DNA from: Symbiodinium natans
Taxonomy: Eukaryota; Sar; Dinophyceae; Suessiales; Symbiodiniaceae
Direction: 5' to 3'
DNA: 64,000 nt
NCBI GenBank assembly: GCA_905221605.1
Contig: CAJNDS010002634.1
Span: 1,027,546-1,091,545, forward strand
Translations under genes and position numbers: made by a program
In this document: piece by piece, positions 31,000-43,191 of the stretch
How the letters are laid out: each line of letters begins with the position of its first letter
Position numbering within the stretch: position 1 is the first letter of the stretch
Notes under the pieces: model-generated
Databases searched by the model: none
The model's input: only the letters and a program-made list of their open reading frames with translations
Told to the model about the DNA's origin: nothing

Positions 31000-32423
31000 T
31001 CGGAACTTAGTTCGAAGCCCCTGGTTCGAGTGCATCTTCTCCGTGGTTCACTTGGTGGCTTCCGAAAATAGGAGCACCTTATTGGGGTCCTCATTTTAGG
31101 GGAATCCTACCATTTGGGGGTTTTAGATTAAGGGTCCCTATTTCGTCGTAAACCCCAACTTATAGGCTTAAGCAACTCAAATCGCTCCCGTCATGGCAGC
31201 CTTGCCGCCTAAACCCAAAACCCTAAAAGCTGGAGGACAGCACAGCAGTCACGCATTTTTGAAGGAGTTCCTTGCGAATTGTCACTGAAGTTACGCATGA
31301 TTCCCAAGGTGGCTGGGTGGGGGGTGGGGGGCAGGGGCTAGCGCGGGATGAGACATCTCGCTGGAGGATGCAGGTGTTTAAGGTAGGCCCGCGACAGAGT
31401 GGGCGGTTCTCTTCTGCTTAAGACTCAGACTCGGTATCCTCCAAATGTCTCTGGACTTTAAAGCCCATGCGCATGTGGTGTTTGTGACTCAATGAGGGAA
31501 ATCGGACACGGGGGTAGGAAATCTTGTGAGTCAACCGTGTTTGGTTTCAGTCCGTGCATGAACCGCCAATCTGCTGCAGGACAAGTATTGCTGAAGCCGG
31601 CTTATGTGGCCACCTTTTCCTATCATTTGGCACAACAGATGCAGGGCCTGCGCTCGCTTGAAGCGTTGGGCGGAAATCGCCCCATTATGTATAAATACAC
31701 ATATAAATATCAATACACACACATACATATATATATATATATACACCTATACGTATGTATACACAGATGTATGTATGTATATATATATATATATATATAT
31801 TTAGTTATATTTATATGTCCATATATATATAGAGAGAGAGATATAGATATGTACACACGCTTATATCATACTCTAGTGTATTGTGTGATACTATTCATAT
31901 CTCTGTCTATTGTAATTGCAGGTAACTACGATGTTCTTGGGGCGTCGTGCAAGTGTTAGGAATATTCGTGTGCCTTTCTTGAGGTGCTAGAATACTCAGA
32001 GCGCGCTACTGGCGGCAGGAGTTAGTGGTGTGGGGTGTGTTGCGATCCAAGCTATTTCAGGCATGGTGTAATCCTTGCCAAATTTCGGCGAGCGCACGCG
32101 CCTTTCGATACGCACTTTGAATTCATGCAACCGGCGTTGCTGCACAAACTCCTAAGCTCTACAAGAAGCTTCCGATGCAATGCTATTGGGTGAGAGAAGG
32201 TGCAAGAGCGCTTTTTTGCTGAGATCGCTGAAATGCAGCGTAGCGGATATTGTATTGCAGGGACCTGGCACCTAGCCCTGGCAAGTTGAGGGCCGCCAAT
32301 CTCGTCACTGAAAGTCGAACTTCGGTGCTTGGACCCTGTGAGCGATTGAAACAGGTCAATAGATTCTCGACACAACGAGGCTTGAGCAAAAAGTCCCACT
32401 GCTGTTGCCCCAACCCCAGGTCT

Positions 32424-32461
<38 letters not shown>

Positions 32462-33990
32462 ATTTCCCCCCCCCCCCCACCTTTGAGGGCTTAGAACTCC
32501 GGATGTGGGACTCAGTAGGCTCAGTAGGCCTTTGGCTCATTTTCTTGAGGTTTCTAGGGCTTCAAGTCTGAGACTCCCTCGAAATCCTATTTGGTTTTTT
32601 TTTGGGGGGGAGTTTGGGGGGGGTGGGGGTGGTGTGCAGGGCAGGCTAGCACGCGCCTCCGCTTGCGCCAGCCAGGCGCAGCCAGATGCACAGTGAGCAA
32701 TCTTGCCCAGGGGCTTGTGCAAAGCGTGGAGGTGGATTAGGGTTTAGGGTTTAGGGTCTAGGGTTCATTTAGGGTGGATTTAGGGTTCAGGCTTCAAGGG
32801 GATCAGGGGTTTAATGGGATAGGGTTCAGGGTATAGGCTGGAAGTCCAGTTTCAAAGGGTTTTTGGGCTCGGGCTCAGGGGTTCTTGGGATAGGGTGCAG
32901 GGCTCAAGGTTTCAAGGTTCAAGGGCAAGATTGGTAAGGTTCATGTGCTTTCGCTAGGCGATGGGCATATTTTCAGGCACCCAGTGATTTCCGGGAGTTG
33001 AGTACGTTTGAAGTTGTGCAAACTCCCGACTGGCTGTCTCGAGGACTCCAGAAAGCCGAAGCCCTTACATCGTTAAGGGTTTAGGATTCAACAGTGGGTT
33101 GAGGGTTAACTCAGTTAACTGTTAGAAAAAACCTGACGACCCCGAAGCATCCCGAATCTTCAACAATCCAGCTGAGCTGGCCGTAGGGTTTCCGAAGTCT
33201 GCGCAGTTACACCACTTCTGTAAAGGCATGAGGCATGCCGGTTGAGAGTGTCTGTGCATGTGAGAGAAGGGTCTCAAATCACGCATATTTCCTCCTTCAG
33301 GGTTTCTGCCAGTGGGATGCTATACATTAGCACGCTGCTGGCGGACATCTTCTTGAGATTCCTTTCAAAGCTGCAGTGTGTTCGCAGCCAGCAACTGCAC
33401 CTTCAACAATGTAGATTTTTTCTTGGCGTCCTTCAGGCTGCGCACTGCTGCAGCTCAGATTTTGGAGCGTGTGTATCAGGTCAGGTTGTTCGTGCTGGCA
33501 CCTGTCCTGAAAAGCGCCGTTGAGTTATTATCGCTTATTGCCCGCGTGACATCAGCGCGAAAAGCGTTTGTATTGTCGCACGGTCCATTTGTGTCCAGGA
33601 TGGGCCTCTTGCCAAAGGCAAGACATCTCCTGTGCGTACACCCACCAAGAGCTTGGGCAGACCCCGTGTAGCCCCCGAAGCCACCCGAGGAACCCACTAA
33701 TTTAATTAACCCCAAAAATTGGGGTCAGACAACCTGTACGACTATAATCCCTATGTTCAGGTATCTGAACCATAGTTAATTTAGTATTCAGCTGACGGGC
33801 TTCGGCTGTTTTGGGGGGCTGTTTCGCCATCTGGTTCCCAGAGGTGCGGAAAGGAATGTCTTACTCAGCCAAGAGTTGAACTTTAAACAGTTTGGGTTTC
33901 CTAATTTAGTAGGAATAGTATAAAGTTCACCCTTTTGTCCCCTTGGTTGTTGGAGAAGTATGATTTTGTCTTGTTCCAGCAGTCACACGT
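31000..33990. other. Intergenic, repeats only
   Basis: Holds a family D element (31062-31160), AT-rich dinucleotide tracts (31680-31850), a run of 36 G followed by 13 C (32424-32478), and loose heptamers near 32738. I see no recognisable exon. Confidence 0.5.
32424..32478. repeat. G36 tract facing a C13 tract
   Basis: Thirty-six consecutive G, six other bases, then thirteen C. This can form a G-quadruplex or a G/C hairpin. Confidence 0.9.
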
Positions 33991-34000
33991 GCTGCTGGAG

Positions 34001-36700
34001 GAAGGCGCGGGACATGTCCAGCTGGAGCCGAGCGCCATCAGAAAAGTTCACCAAAAGTTGGGTTTGCCGAACAGGGCCAGGAGAGCTTAACAACTCACGC
34101 AGGGTTTAGGGTTTAGGGTTTGGGGTTTAGGGTGTAGGGTTTAGGGTTAGGTTCACAGTGTCTCGACCTGATTGCACCAAGGGCATCAAGGGAACACAGC
34201 TGTGAGCTCAGGTCTTCATCGGCGAGGCGGGCCAGAAGGATATGCTTCAGGATTGAGGAACGGAGGATAGGCTTGCACCCCCAAGCCTATCCCCGTTTAG
34301 GGTGTAGGGTGTAGGGTTTAGGGTTTATAAGGGTTTAGATTTAGGGTTGAGGGTCGGGCTCCAAATATACAAATAATACCTACAGTATCCTACAGTGGGG
34401 TATAAAGTCTGCAAATAATGCCTACTTTGGGCTTTTTGGAGCCTTAAGGATCAGGACAAAGTCGACCGAGCTGTGTGTGTTTGCTTGTATACGTCGACCA
34501 ATGTATGTTTGCTGCGGGTTTAGGGCGTAGAGGCAGATAGCATAAAAACCAGTCCTGGCTAGTTTGGGTGTTGATGTAACATTGGGTTACCGGCGTGCTG
34601 TGGCAAGATTCAGAGACCTAAGCTGGAGGGGGTAACTCCGACTCTCAGTTTCGGATTTCCGAAACGCTAGCGCACCCAAAGTCACAACCCCGGCGTCTCC
34701 GCCTCACCCCTGCGCACTCTACCATCAATCACTTCCAAGTGAGGCGCGAAGCCGTTAAGCCAAAAGAGCAAAGCGACACTACACAGCAAGACAAGCACAT
34801 GCTCGCAGAAGCGGGCAACAGCACCGGGGATGAACATATCGTTTCGTTGAGTTGCTCAATGCTTGTGCGTCCTTCAATCCCCGCAGTCCTGATATTTTCA
34901 ACCTCTCAACTATTTGAAATGCGCTCGACGTTCTCTAGCGCCCCTAACGATTCCCAGCATCGTGCGGAACGGTGCAGACTAAGCACCTGTCAACCGTATA
35001 AAGCCCAAACGCACTATAAACCCTCACCCTATACAATGTAACTCCAAATCACCCATCCTAAGCCCTAATCCCCAGACCCCAACGCCACGCTGCAAGCACC
35101 AAACCCCAAACCCCAAAACCCAAACCCCAAACCCTAAACCCCAAACCCCCAGCCAGAGAGACGGAGGTGTCTCCCCCCCGACGCCGCCGGACGAGCGACA
35201 TCCGAAGACGCCTGGCAGAGGCCGAGCGCAAGAAACCTTAGCCCAAGTAACCCCATGGTTTAGGGTTTAGGGTCCCTAAACCCTAAACCCTAAACCCTAA
35301 ACCCTAATGGCAACCCTGAAGCCTGAGCTGAACCCTAAACCCTCAGCCCAAAAAGGGTTTGAAAGATAATTCGGGGCTCGGCAGTTGTAGGGTTTAGGGG
35401 CAAGACGAGGGTTTCGGCAACAAAGGGGCTTAGTTATGGCATCCTAAACCCTCTAAACCCTAAACCCTAAACCCATGCTTGTGGAAGCTCCAGAGCTTTG
35501 ACTTTCACCCTTGGCGTGTTGAATGAATTGGGATGCTGGGTGCAGGATTTCAGAGAGTGGCTGCCTGTCAGAAAGCTCTCCCAAAAATGATCCTTCCCCC
35601 GCACCCTATAACCTTATTGAGGGCGCTTATATAACCCTATATAACCCTATATAACCCTAGATAACCCTGTATATATGACTGGCGGTTAGAAGTATCCTGG
35701 GTACCTACAACCCCACCTCTCACTGCCCATGAACCTTGAAGTAGGGGGGGCCTTGCTTCCGACCCAGGGTCGATCTGCACAGGCTTTAGGGTTTAGGGTT
35801 TAGGGTTTAGGGTTTAGGGCTTAGGGTTTAGGGTTTAGGGTTTAGGGTTTACGGTTTAGGGTTTAGGGTTTAGGGTTTAAGGTTTAGGGTTTAGGGTTTC
35901 CCTCTCACACCCCTGTGGGCACGCCCTGCTTGACCCAAGGATCCTGGGCAAAGCCCTAAACCCCCAAACTCTAAAGCTTACGCTAAGGAAGGAGGCAGCG
36001 AAAAAGGAAGCCCAATCCCACAAAGCGCAACACCCTTGAAAACGATGAAGCTCTAGCCCAGACGTAAGCCTTAAACCCTCTAAACCTTCCAAAGCCCTGT
36101 TAAACCCTCTTAAAACCTTTTTAAACCCTGTTAAACCCTCTTAAAACCTTTTTAAACCCTGTTAAACCCTCTTAAACCTTCTTAAACCCTTTTAAACCCT
36201 GTTAAACCCTCTTAAAACCTCTTAAACCCTAAGCTGCTGAGTTGTGGTGGCAGTGGACGCAGAAGAGGAGGAGAGAGCCGCCAAGCTCGCACTTGGAGCT
36301 AAGAGGCCCTGAGACCCTGCCCGAAACTTGGAAGGCTTAATGTGGGGAACCCTCAAAACTTTTCCCTGAACCCTAAACCCTAAACCCTAAACCCTAAACC
36401 CTAAACCCTAAACCCTAAACCCTAAACCCTAAACCCTAAACGAACCCCATACAAGAACTGGGCCTCGCCAAACCCCCCTGAGGCACCTCTCCGAAGCCTT
36501 GAGTGCAGATGGGACGCTGGCACCAGACTGCGATTACCAGCAGCTGGCAGAAGGCCATTTAGGGTTTAGGGGTTTAGGGTTTAGGGTTTAGGGTTTAGGG
36601 TTTAGGGTCCTGGACAGGTCCAGCAAGCTCCGCGGTGTCGCCGTGCCCTCAGCCGTTGTGTGCAGGAAGCATCCCAGATCTGCCGGAGCCTCCAGACTTG
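34001..36700 (+). CDS. Unrecognised split gene, candidate exons
   Basis: Several short open stretches have the same splice signature as the recognised genes (AG|G acceptor; GC, GA or GT donor). They are 34001-34045 (EGAGHVQLEPSAIRK, GT donor), 34212-34238 (VFIGEAGQK, GA donor), 35168-35233 (VSPPRRRRTSDIRRRLAEAE then RK), about 36264-36305 (EERAAKLALGAK, GC donor) and 36483-36553 (HLSEALSADGTLAPDCDYQQ then LAE, GC donor). All are on the + strand. I do not recognise the protein and cannot show that they belong to one gene. Confidence 0.4.
34369..34442. repeat. Short inverted-repeat element, family G (copy 2)
   Basis: Same ends and inner blocks as 27846-27920. Confidence 0.8.
35785..35899 (+). 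repeat. TTTAGGG array of about 16 units
   Basis: Near-perfect array with two or three single-base variants. Confidence 0.96.
36080..36230 (-). repeat. Higher-order heptamer-derived repeat
   Basis: TTAAACCCTGTTAAACCCTC followed by TTAAAACCTTT recurs three times with a period of about 43 bp, showing that variant heptamers were duplicated as a block. Confidence 0.85.
36365..36441 (-). repeat. CCCTAAA array, about 11 units
   Basis: Uninterrupted perfect heptamers. An opposed TTTAGGG array follows at 36558-36609. Confidence 0.97.
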
Positions 36701-36916
36701 TCGGTTCAACTTCTGGCAAATTTTGCATTTTCCGATGGGGCTGTAAACCCTAAACCCTAAACCCTAAACCCTAAACTAAGAGTCTGGTTCGGGCATTTCC
36801 TCATGTTGTGCTTTGTTTGGGGGATGTTGGGGGGGGGTCTTGAGACCTTATTGTCCGCTTTGTCTTTGTGTCGCGGAGCCTGCAGCTGGTTTTGGGTTTA
36901 GGCCAAACGAACAGGT

Positions 36917-37035
36917 CTTGGTCGCCCAGTGGTGACCTGGTACCCTTTTCCCTTGTTTTTGGTTCAAGGACCCTTGCACAGTAGCCAACCCCAAACATGG
37001 GTGCCCTTATTCTCATCTGCGTACTGGGCGATCAA
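36917..37035. repeat. Short inverted-repeat element, family E
   Basis: Left CTTGGTCGCCCAGTGG, right GTACTGGGCGATCAAG, with TACCCTTTTCCCTTG and AACATGGGTGCCC inside. Confidence 0.8.
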
Positions 37036-37240
37036 GAGAAGCGCTCAATTCCGATTTGTTTCGCCTGTCTTTTTCAAGGTCGACAGCGAACAGCTTTCGG
37101 GACTTTTGGCTAAGCCTTGGTGGCGGACCCATCGAGCTAGGCCGGGCATGTATTCGAGGAAGTACCCTAAACCCTAAACCCGAAAGTAAGTCCTCCTGTG
37201 GAAACCTGCAGGGGCAGGATCCTCAGTTGAGGTGAATGTA

Positions 37241-37337
37241 TTGGGATGTTCCCCTTATACTACCAGTTCTGACTGGGGATAATCGTTTCCCCTAGTGTAA
37301 TCTCCATTAGGCCTGATAGTACAAGGGAACATGCAAG
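37241..37337. repeat. Short inverted-repeat element, family A
   Basis: Left TTGGGATGTTCCCCTTATAC, right GTACAAGGGAACATGCAAG. Confidence 0.85.
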
Positions 37338-37564
37338 GAGCGTACGGAATGTACCTAACCTTGGGATTTCGGATAGACTTCAGATGCTCTCAAGCGGATG
37401 TCGCGGCCAGAAGTCCAGCCGGGTTTTATTAAGCCCTAAACCCTATAAACCCTGTGAAGCCTGTACGCCCTATAAACCTTAATTATGCCCGAACACTGTA
37501 GTCATAGCAGTGGCCTATTATTAACCCCAAATCCACTTGGGGGGGGGGGGGGGGGGGGGGTGGG

Positions 37565-37657
37565 TGGGGACCCAATGAACCCTACAAATCGGGTCACTAC
37601 TATCGTCCCTACAAAGGCATATGAACAATTAACCCCTTTAGGGTTCATTTGGTCCCC
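37565..37657. repeat. Short inverted-repeat element, family C
   Basis: Left GGGGACCCAATGAACCCTAC, right AGGGTTCATTTGGTCCCC. A run of about 22 G precedes the left end. Confidence 0.8.
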
Positions 37658-38808
37658 GCTTCAATGTTCATGGGTAATCATAAGTGGGGTACAAGTAGGG
37701 TAACCATGCTTACAACTGGTTGTAAGCCCTAAACCCTAAACCCTCAACCCAAACCTTCAACCATAAACCCTAAACCTTATTTCGGGTAGCTTATTAAGGG
37801 TAATATGGGGATTATTATTTTCCTTCTTTTGGGGTTCTTAAGCAAACAGTAGTAAGTTGAAGCAACTGTCCGATGCAACTTTGCCTTGCGCGCAGGCGAG
37901 CCCGTACCCAGGCCAGGATGGGCTAAGGGTTTAGGGTTTAGGGTTCAGATTCATTGTTTAGGGTTTGGGGTTTCGTGTTCAGATTCAGGGTTTAGGGTTC
38001 AGTTCGGTGCTTAGGGCGTTCAACAAAATCTGCCAGTTTCGGACCAGAGCTGCGCTCTGGCTGTCCTCTTGAGCATCTTGAGGGCTTTGTTTCAAGATCG
38101 TGTTTCCTGGCAGTCGGCACGAACTACACCCTAACCCTAAACCCTAAGCCCTAAACCCTAAACCTTAAACCCTAAACCCTAAACCCTCGCTCTGGCCATG
38201 CCCAAGAGCCATGCAGACACTATGGCTGCTTCCGGTAGTTGTGTAAGGTTCGCAGAACACAGAAGGCACGATGTGTTGTGAAACCTTGGCTTGCGTGCTG
38301 TGTAAAGATTACAGAAGAGTGACGCCATGATACACACAAAGCATCGCATCGAAGACTGGGGTACGATTTGGCGTGTGTGTTTAAAGATCACAGAAGATTG
38401 TGGGGGGGGGGGGGGGGGGGAGGTACGATTTGTTACGAGCCCTGGTGTTGTGATAGGATCACAGAAGACAGGGGGTACGATTTGTTACAAACCCTGGCGT
38501 GTGGGGGGGGGGGGGGGGGGGGAAGATCCCCATCTTGCAGCACCTCACCTCATACAGAAACAGCAACCCACGCGGGGAAAAGGGTAGCTCAGACCAAGCC
38601 CTGATAGTAAATGACAGCCCATGCGTGCAAAATTAGGCGGGTTTAGGGTTTAAGGTTTAGGGTTCAGGCAGGCAGTGCAGCAGTCCTAGCCGTAAAAAGG
38701 GTTTAGGGTTCTAGCTTACAGTACTGAAAGCACAAGATTCTTGACTACAACGCGCTCTGATTCCCCATCATCTGAAGCCTGCCCTTTTCACATAAACTAC
38801 TCTAAGTC

Positions 38809-40412
38809 CTTGATGACCAAATGAAACTTAGAATTGGGGGCCGTCTACTCTATACTACGATAATCCCTTTTGAGGTATACCTTCTACAGAGAGCGAGAGA
38901 CGCTAGAGAAAGGCCGCCATGGAGCCGGGACACGAGGTCTTGTTGGGGCCGTCCGTTCCGTCCGTGCCGTCGTCCTTGCGAAGAGCGCCGCGGCTCCCGG
39001 CCTCGGCACCTCCGCGGCGGCGCTTCCACACCGCCCACGGCGCTCCCCTGCTGCTCCGCTTTGGTGGCGGAGTCTGGGCGGCATCCGTCTTGAAGAGGTG
39101 CTTGCTTGGAAGACGAGCCTCCATCAGCACCATTCGCAAGAGAGAGGAGAAGCGTGAACGGCGGCGCCGCTCCAGGACCTGCAGGCCGAACCTGAGCCCG
39201 ACGAGGAAGAGGCGGTGCCCAGCGGCCGGGCCCCAGTCTTCCCGAGCGCGGACTCCACACAAGCCGGCCGCAGCGGTCAGATCGTCCCCGAGCATCCCCG
39301 AGCCATTGGACTGGAACAATCCGGGTGTCAACGTCTTGGAGAAGGCCCGTTTGGCTGCAGAGGATTGGGGCATTTGGGATGAAGCCGGCTGGTCGGACCC
39401 TGCCACAAGTTCCGGGTCTTCCGAGGGTCTCCCGCTGCCGAGTTTCTTCCGGAAGAGGAGGGCCGAGGCCGAGGCACCGGAGGCCATCAAGGAGTTCATT
39501 GCTTTGCATCAGCTGGGGAAGCTGAAGCTCCCAAGGTTGAAGCGTGAGCTGCACCGCCCGGCGATCTTCGCGGGCTCGGATCCCGCGCATGACGGCCGGA
39601 AAGGTTCCGTGGACGATGGGAGAGGCGACACCTTGGGGCGCATGGCCATCGCCGTGCACAAGGGCTTCCTGCGGCAGCGCGCCCGGTGCCACCCGAGCCA
39701 GACCATCCCCCCGGAGCGCCCGGAGGTGGCCTTCATCGGCGCATCCAACGTGGGCAAGTCCTCGCTGCTGAACGCTCTGACTCGGACTCAGAAGCTGGCG
39801 CCTGCCAAGGATGATCCCGGGGTCACCCGGTCGATTGACTGGTACAAGTGCAGCCGATTGCCCGTGGATGTTATCGACATGCCCGGCTACGGCTAAGGGG
39901 GCGGAGTTCGGGCCCTCGTGACCGACTTCCTCGTCACCCGAAAGTCCCTGCGGGTCCTCTACTGCCTGGTGGATGCCAGGACTGGGATCCGGCCGTCGGA
40001 CTGGCGCTTCTACGCGTCGCTGGGGAACCGGGGGCCTGAGAAGGTCTTCATCCTGACGAAGTGCGACATGGTGGTTCCGAAGATGTTGGCCAAAGTGGCA
40101 ACGTTGGTTCTGGAGGACATCAAAAGCATCCCCCGGTCGAGCCAGCGCCTCCTCATGGTTTCTGCGCGGCTGGGCCAGGGGCTCCACGACCTCCGCTGCC
40201 ACCTCTGCTCCAGGGCCGTGACCTTGGTGCGGGAAGTGCGCCGCCGGCAAGCCCTGAGAGAGGAGGAATCCGCGGAATCCGCGGAATCCTTGCAAAGCTA
40301 AGAGGAGCCTAAAGGAGCCCAACACGCTGAAGAAGAGGAGGTGCTTAAGCTGCTTACCTCGCCTTTGAGGTATATTGTACCCTAATCCCTTTGAGGGCTC
40401 GTTTCGTCCCCA
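38809..40412. mobile_element. Family C element split by an EngB retrocopy
   Basis: 38809-38879 matches one half of a family C element (CTTGATGACCAAATGAAACT to TTTGAGGTATA) and 40364-40412 the other half (TTTGAGGTATA to GGGCTCGTTTCGTCCCCAC). Joined without the insert and one copy of the 11-bp TTTGAGGTATA they give about 109 bp, the size of the intact copy at 17934-18044. The 1484-bp insert (38880-40363) carries the EngB frame. Confidence 0.85.
38919..40301 (+). pseudogene. engB: EngB/YihA-type GTPase retrocopy with in-frame stop
   Basis: EngB GTPases assist large-subunit ribosome assembly in bacteria and organelles. The frame starts at ATG 38919 in a GCCGCCATGG context and shows G1 GASNVGKSSL (residue about 274), G2 PGVTRS, G3 DMPGYG (about 320), G4 LTKCD and a G5-like SAR. 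About 270 residues precede the G domain, Arg/Pro-rich as in an organelle-targeting extension. Directly after DMPGYG an in-frame TAA (39894-39896) interrupts it; the same frame then continues with VTDFLVTRKSLRVLYCLVDA to the stop at 40299-40301. The usual 10 or so residues after the PGYG motif also look deleted. No introns, an 11-bp flanking duplication and position inside a mobile element point to a retrocopy. No poly(A) tract or spliced leader is visible. Confidence 0.85.
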
Positions 40413-40569
40413 CGATAAAACCTACAACCCGACCGCCCCGAAACTCATAGGGTTCATGTTTTTTTTTAAGCTGAGGGCCCCTGTTGCACCCTAAGCTTGA
40501 GGTTTTTGTGAGGTCTGAGGTCGAGGGGCTAAGGGCCTTGAAGTTTCGGGTGGAAATTGGGTTTAGTCT

Positions 40570-40935
40570 TTAGGGATTCGGGTTTAGGGTTTAGGGGGGC
40601 CGGTTGAGGGTTGAGGGTTTAGGTGTAGGGTTCATCGGGTTTGAGGCTTGGCGTTTGGGGTTTGGGGTTTAGGGCTAGGTTTTAGGCACCCCGGAAACCC
40701 TAAACCCCAAGCCTAAACCCCAGACCCTAAACCCCAAACCCTAAACCCCAAACCCCTAACTTTAAACCCCAAACCCCTAAACCCCAAACCCCCAAACCCT
40801 AAACCCCAAACCCCAACTCCCTAAACCCTATAAACCCTAAACCCCAAACCCGAAACCTTAAATCCAAACCCTAAACCCCAAACCCGACACCCAAAAGCCA
40901 AACCCTAAACCCCAAACCCCAAACCCCAAACCCCA
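40570..40935. repeat. Degenerate heptamer field
   Basis: TTTAGGG-like units to about 40680, then about 30 mostly CCCAAAC/CCCTAAA units. The two orientations face each other. Confidence 0.9.
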
Positions 40936-43096
40936 TGAAGCGCTTTTTGAGAGGCGGCCATTGGAAGGGACCTCGGGGTATCCCCAGGAAGGACTCCGCG
41001 CGCTCCAGGGGACCGGTGTCGGGCTGCGGGTTTCAGGTTTAGGGTTTGGTTTAGGGCTTGGGGTTTAGGGTTTAGGCAGCCGCATAGGGGTGTTTAGGGT
41101 TTAGGGTCTTGGGGGGTTTTTCCTAAAGCCTCAAAACCTAAATACCCTGCAAAGCCTGCACCCTAACCGGCCGAGCACGTATGAGCTTTCACAAGGTGCA
41201 ATGTTCAGAGTGCAACCCTCAAGCCGGCAAAGCCTGAAGCCCCCAATGTCTCGTCGGAGTGGAGGGACAGTAGGGCTCGCGACTTCTCAGTGTCTGCAGG
41301 ATGGCGATTAGGATAAGTTAAGCACGTAGAGATGTAGGGTCCTAGTCATTTGTTTTCTGTGAAACGTTGAACACATCCCAAGACCGGAAAACCCTGTGAC
41401 CCCTGCAACTGAAGCGGTCGGAAAAGTTGGTAGAGCTGCACGGCGTTTAGGCAGCAGAAGATCAATCACAAAAGTGCAAAGGATCCCAAATTTAAAGCAA
41501 CAAGGCAGTTTTATGGCTGATGCAAGCCCTCCGACATACAAGCCAGCCATCCAGCTATCCTGTTCTCTGCATTGGCTCTGCGCCTTCGTCTCTGTCTTGA
41601 TCTCTCTTTCGACTTGCTTTGCTTCTGCTTTGCAATCTTGTTTTTCGTTTATCTTTCTCTCTTCCTCTCTCTCTCTCTCTCTCTTCACCCCTTCCGCCCC
41701 CTGGCCCGCTTTCCCACAACATGATGGCGAGCTGCTGTCGATGGGCGCTTGCTTTTCAGCTCAAGCTGAAAGTTAGCCACGGGCCACGGGTTTCCTCATA
41801 GCTACGGCTGCTCGGCTGGCACGTGTTTTGTGGTTCTGGGGAGCTCCGGCTTCTACGGATGTTTATGTATGCCCATGGCCAGTTTTCTCTAGACTCTAGT
41901 CTAGACCTAGGAAGTATGTTTAACAACCCTGAACCCTCCTTGTCTCTTGACTCTTTCCTCAAGACACCTTCCCCCCGCCCATCCCACCCACCCACCACCC
42001 TCCTGAAACGCTTAATTAACGTATTAAGCCGAAGCCCTCACAACCTTTGAGCCTTAAGACCTTGCTGTAAGCCCCAGTGCGCTAAGACCCCTACACCTGG
42101 AACCCCACGTCCAAGTCAAGCCCCTTAACAGCAAAAACTTGGGAGGCTCCCTCTTATAATACGAACAGTCCTTACATGGGATTATAGTAGGGGGTATTAT
42201 AGAATCCCTCTTAAGGACTGTTCGTATAAGGGGGGAACGTGCCAACCACAAACCCTTTAGGTGAACATGTTCTTTGCGTTGGTGCTCCTGTCGCTTGGGC
42301 AGCTGGGTACCGCGCTTCCTGGAGGTACTTCTGCACGGGGGTTCTGAGGGTTTTGGGGTAGGGGTTAGGGTTTAGGGTTTGGGGTGGTTTGCGGTTTGTG
42401 AGGGCTTTAGAGTTGAGAGTCTGAGAGGGTGGGATTGAAAGTCTCAGGTTTTTGGAGGTTCTGATGCCTGCAGCAAGTATCGTTGATGCAGGGTCTACAT
42501 AGCCATTCATAAAGCTCCTGTGACTCGGCATGATCTTCTGAGAAGGGTAAGGCTGAGCGCACCTTATACGGCACAGGGACCCGTAGAAGCCCGAACCCTT
42601 TAGGCCGGAATGCCGCGCAGGCGCTAAAATCACTGCTCTCGCGTGCTCACTCCCCTCCCCCCAGCCTCGCCCAAACACCACAGCTCTGCCATCTGCTTTC
42701 TGGAATATGTATACAGATACATGTGCCCGCGCTGAGGGACGGAGAGAGATGCAGGGAGAGAGGGAGAGAGAGCCTTGTCACTTGTTAGAAGGACCCTAGT
42801 AAAAACAAGCCAGACGGGGAAGGGCTCCAAATCAGCAAGTCATACAGAGTGAGCATAGGTTGGAAGGGGTGCAGAAGACTTGGGCACGCCCGACACGGGG
42901 TGACAGACGGACAGAGAGAGCGAGGCAGGGAGAAATACATGCAAATGCTTGTTTCTTTGTATATGCCCATAAGTATATGCACATACACATAAAAGAATGT
43001 ATATATACACAATATATATATATATATATGTATATATATACTATTTGTTTCTACTTATTTATTTTGTATATCTACATTATGTTTCGACTCTCCAAG
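40936..43096. other. Intergenic, repeats
   Basis: Loose heptamers (41033-41110), a CT-rich run (41655-41685), a family A element (42138-42247), AG-rich sequence (42738-42772) and an AT tract (43005-43040). No recognisable exon. Confidence 0.5.
42138..42247. repeat. Short inverted-repeat element, family A
   Basis: Left CTTGGGAGGCTCCCTCTTAT, right ATAAGGGGGGAACGTGCCAA. The inner arms ACGAACAGTCCTTA / TAAGGACTGTTCGT are perfect complements. Confidence 0.9.
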
Positions 43097-43191
43097 GTAT
43101 TCCTGTGGTGCCGATCAAGGGAGTCCAGGGCCCCGTGGATTTCCCGCTGTTGGGGATCGGGACCTGGCAGTACAACAACACCGTGGCCAAG
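43097..43191 (+). CDS. AKR exon 1 (as recognised)
   Basis: IPVVPIKGVQGPVDFPLLGI then GTWQYNNTVAK, the first barrel strand. Acceptor AAG|G, donor GA (AAG|GATCCG). It joins exon 2 as AK-DTVISAFSLG. Confidence 0.88.

Noticed and set aside
38870-39157. Alternative frame over the EngB N-terminus
   Set aside because: It ends in a stop and lacks a link to the G domain. A frame shift within the N-terminal extension is possible, because an acidic alternative frame follows near 39182, but I cannot decide from one sequence.
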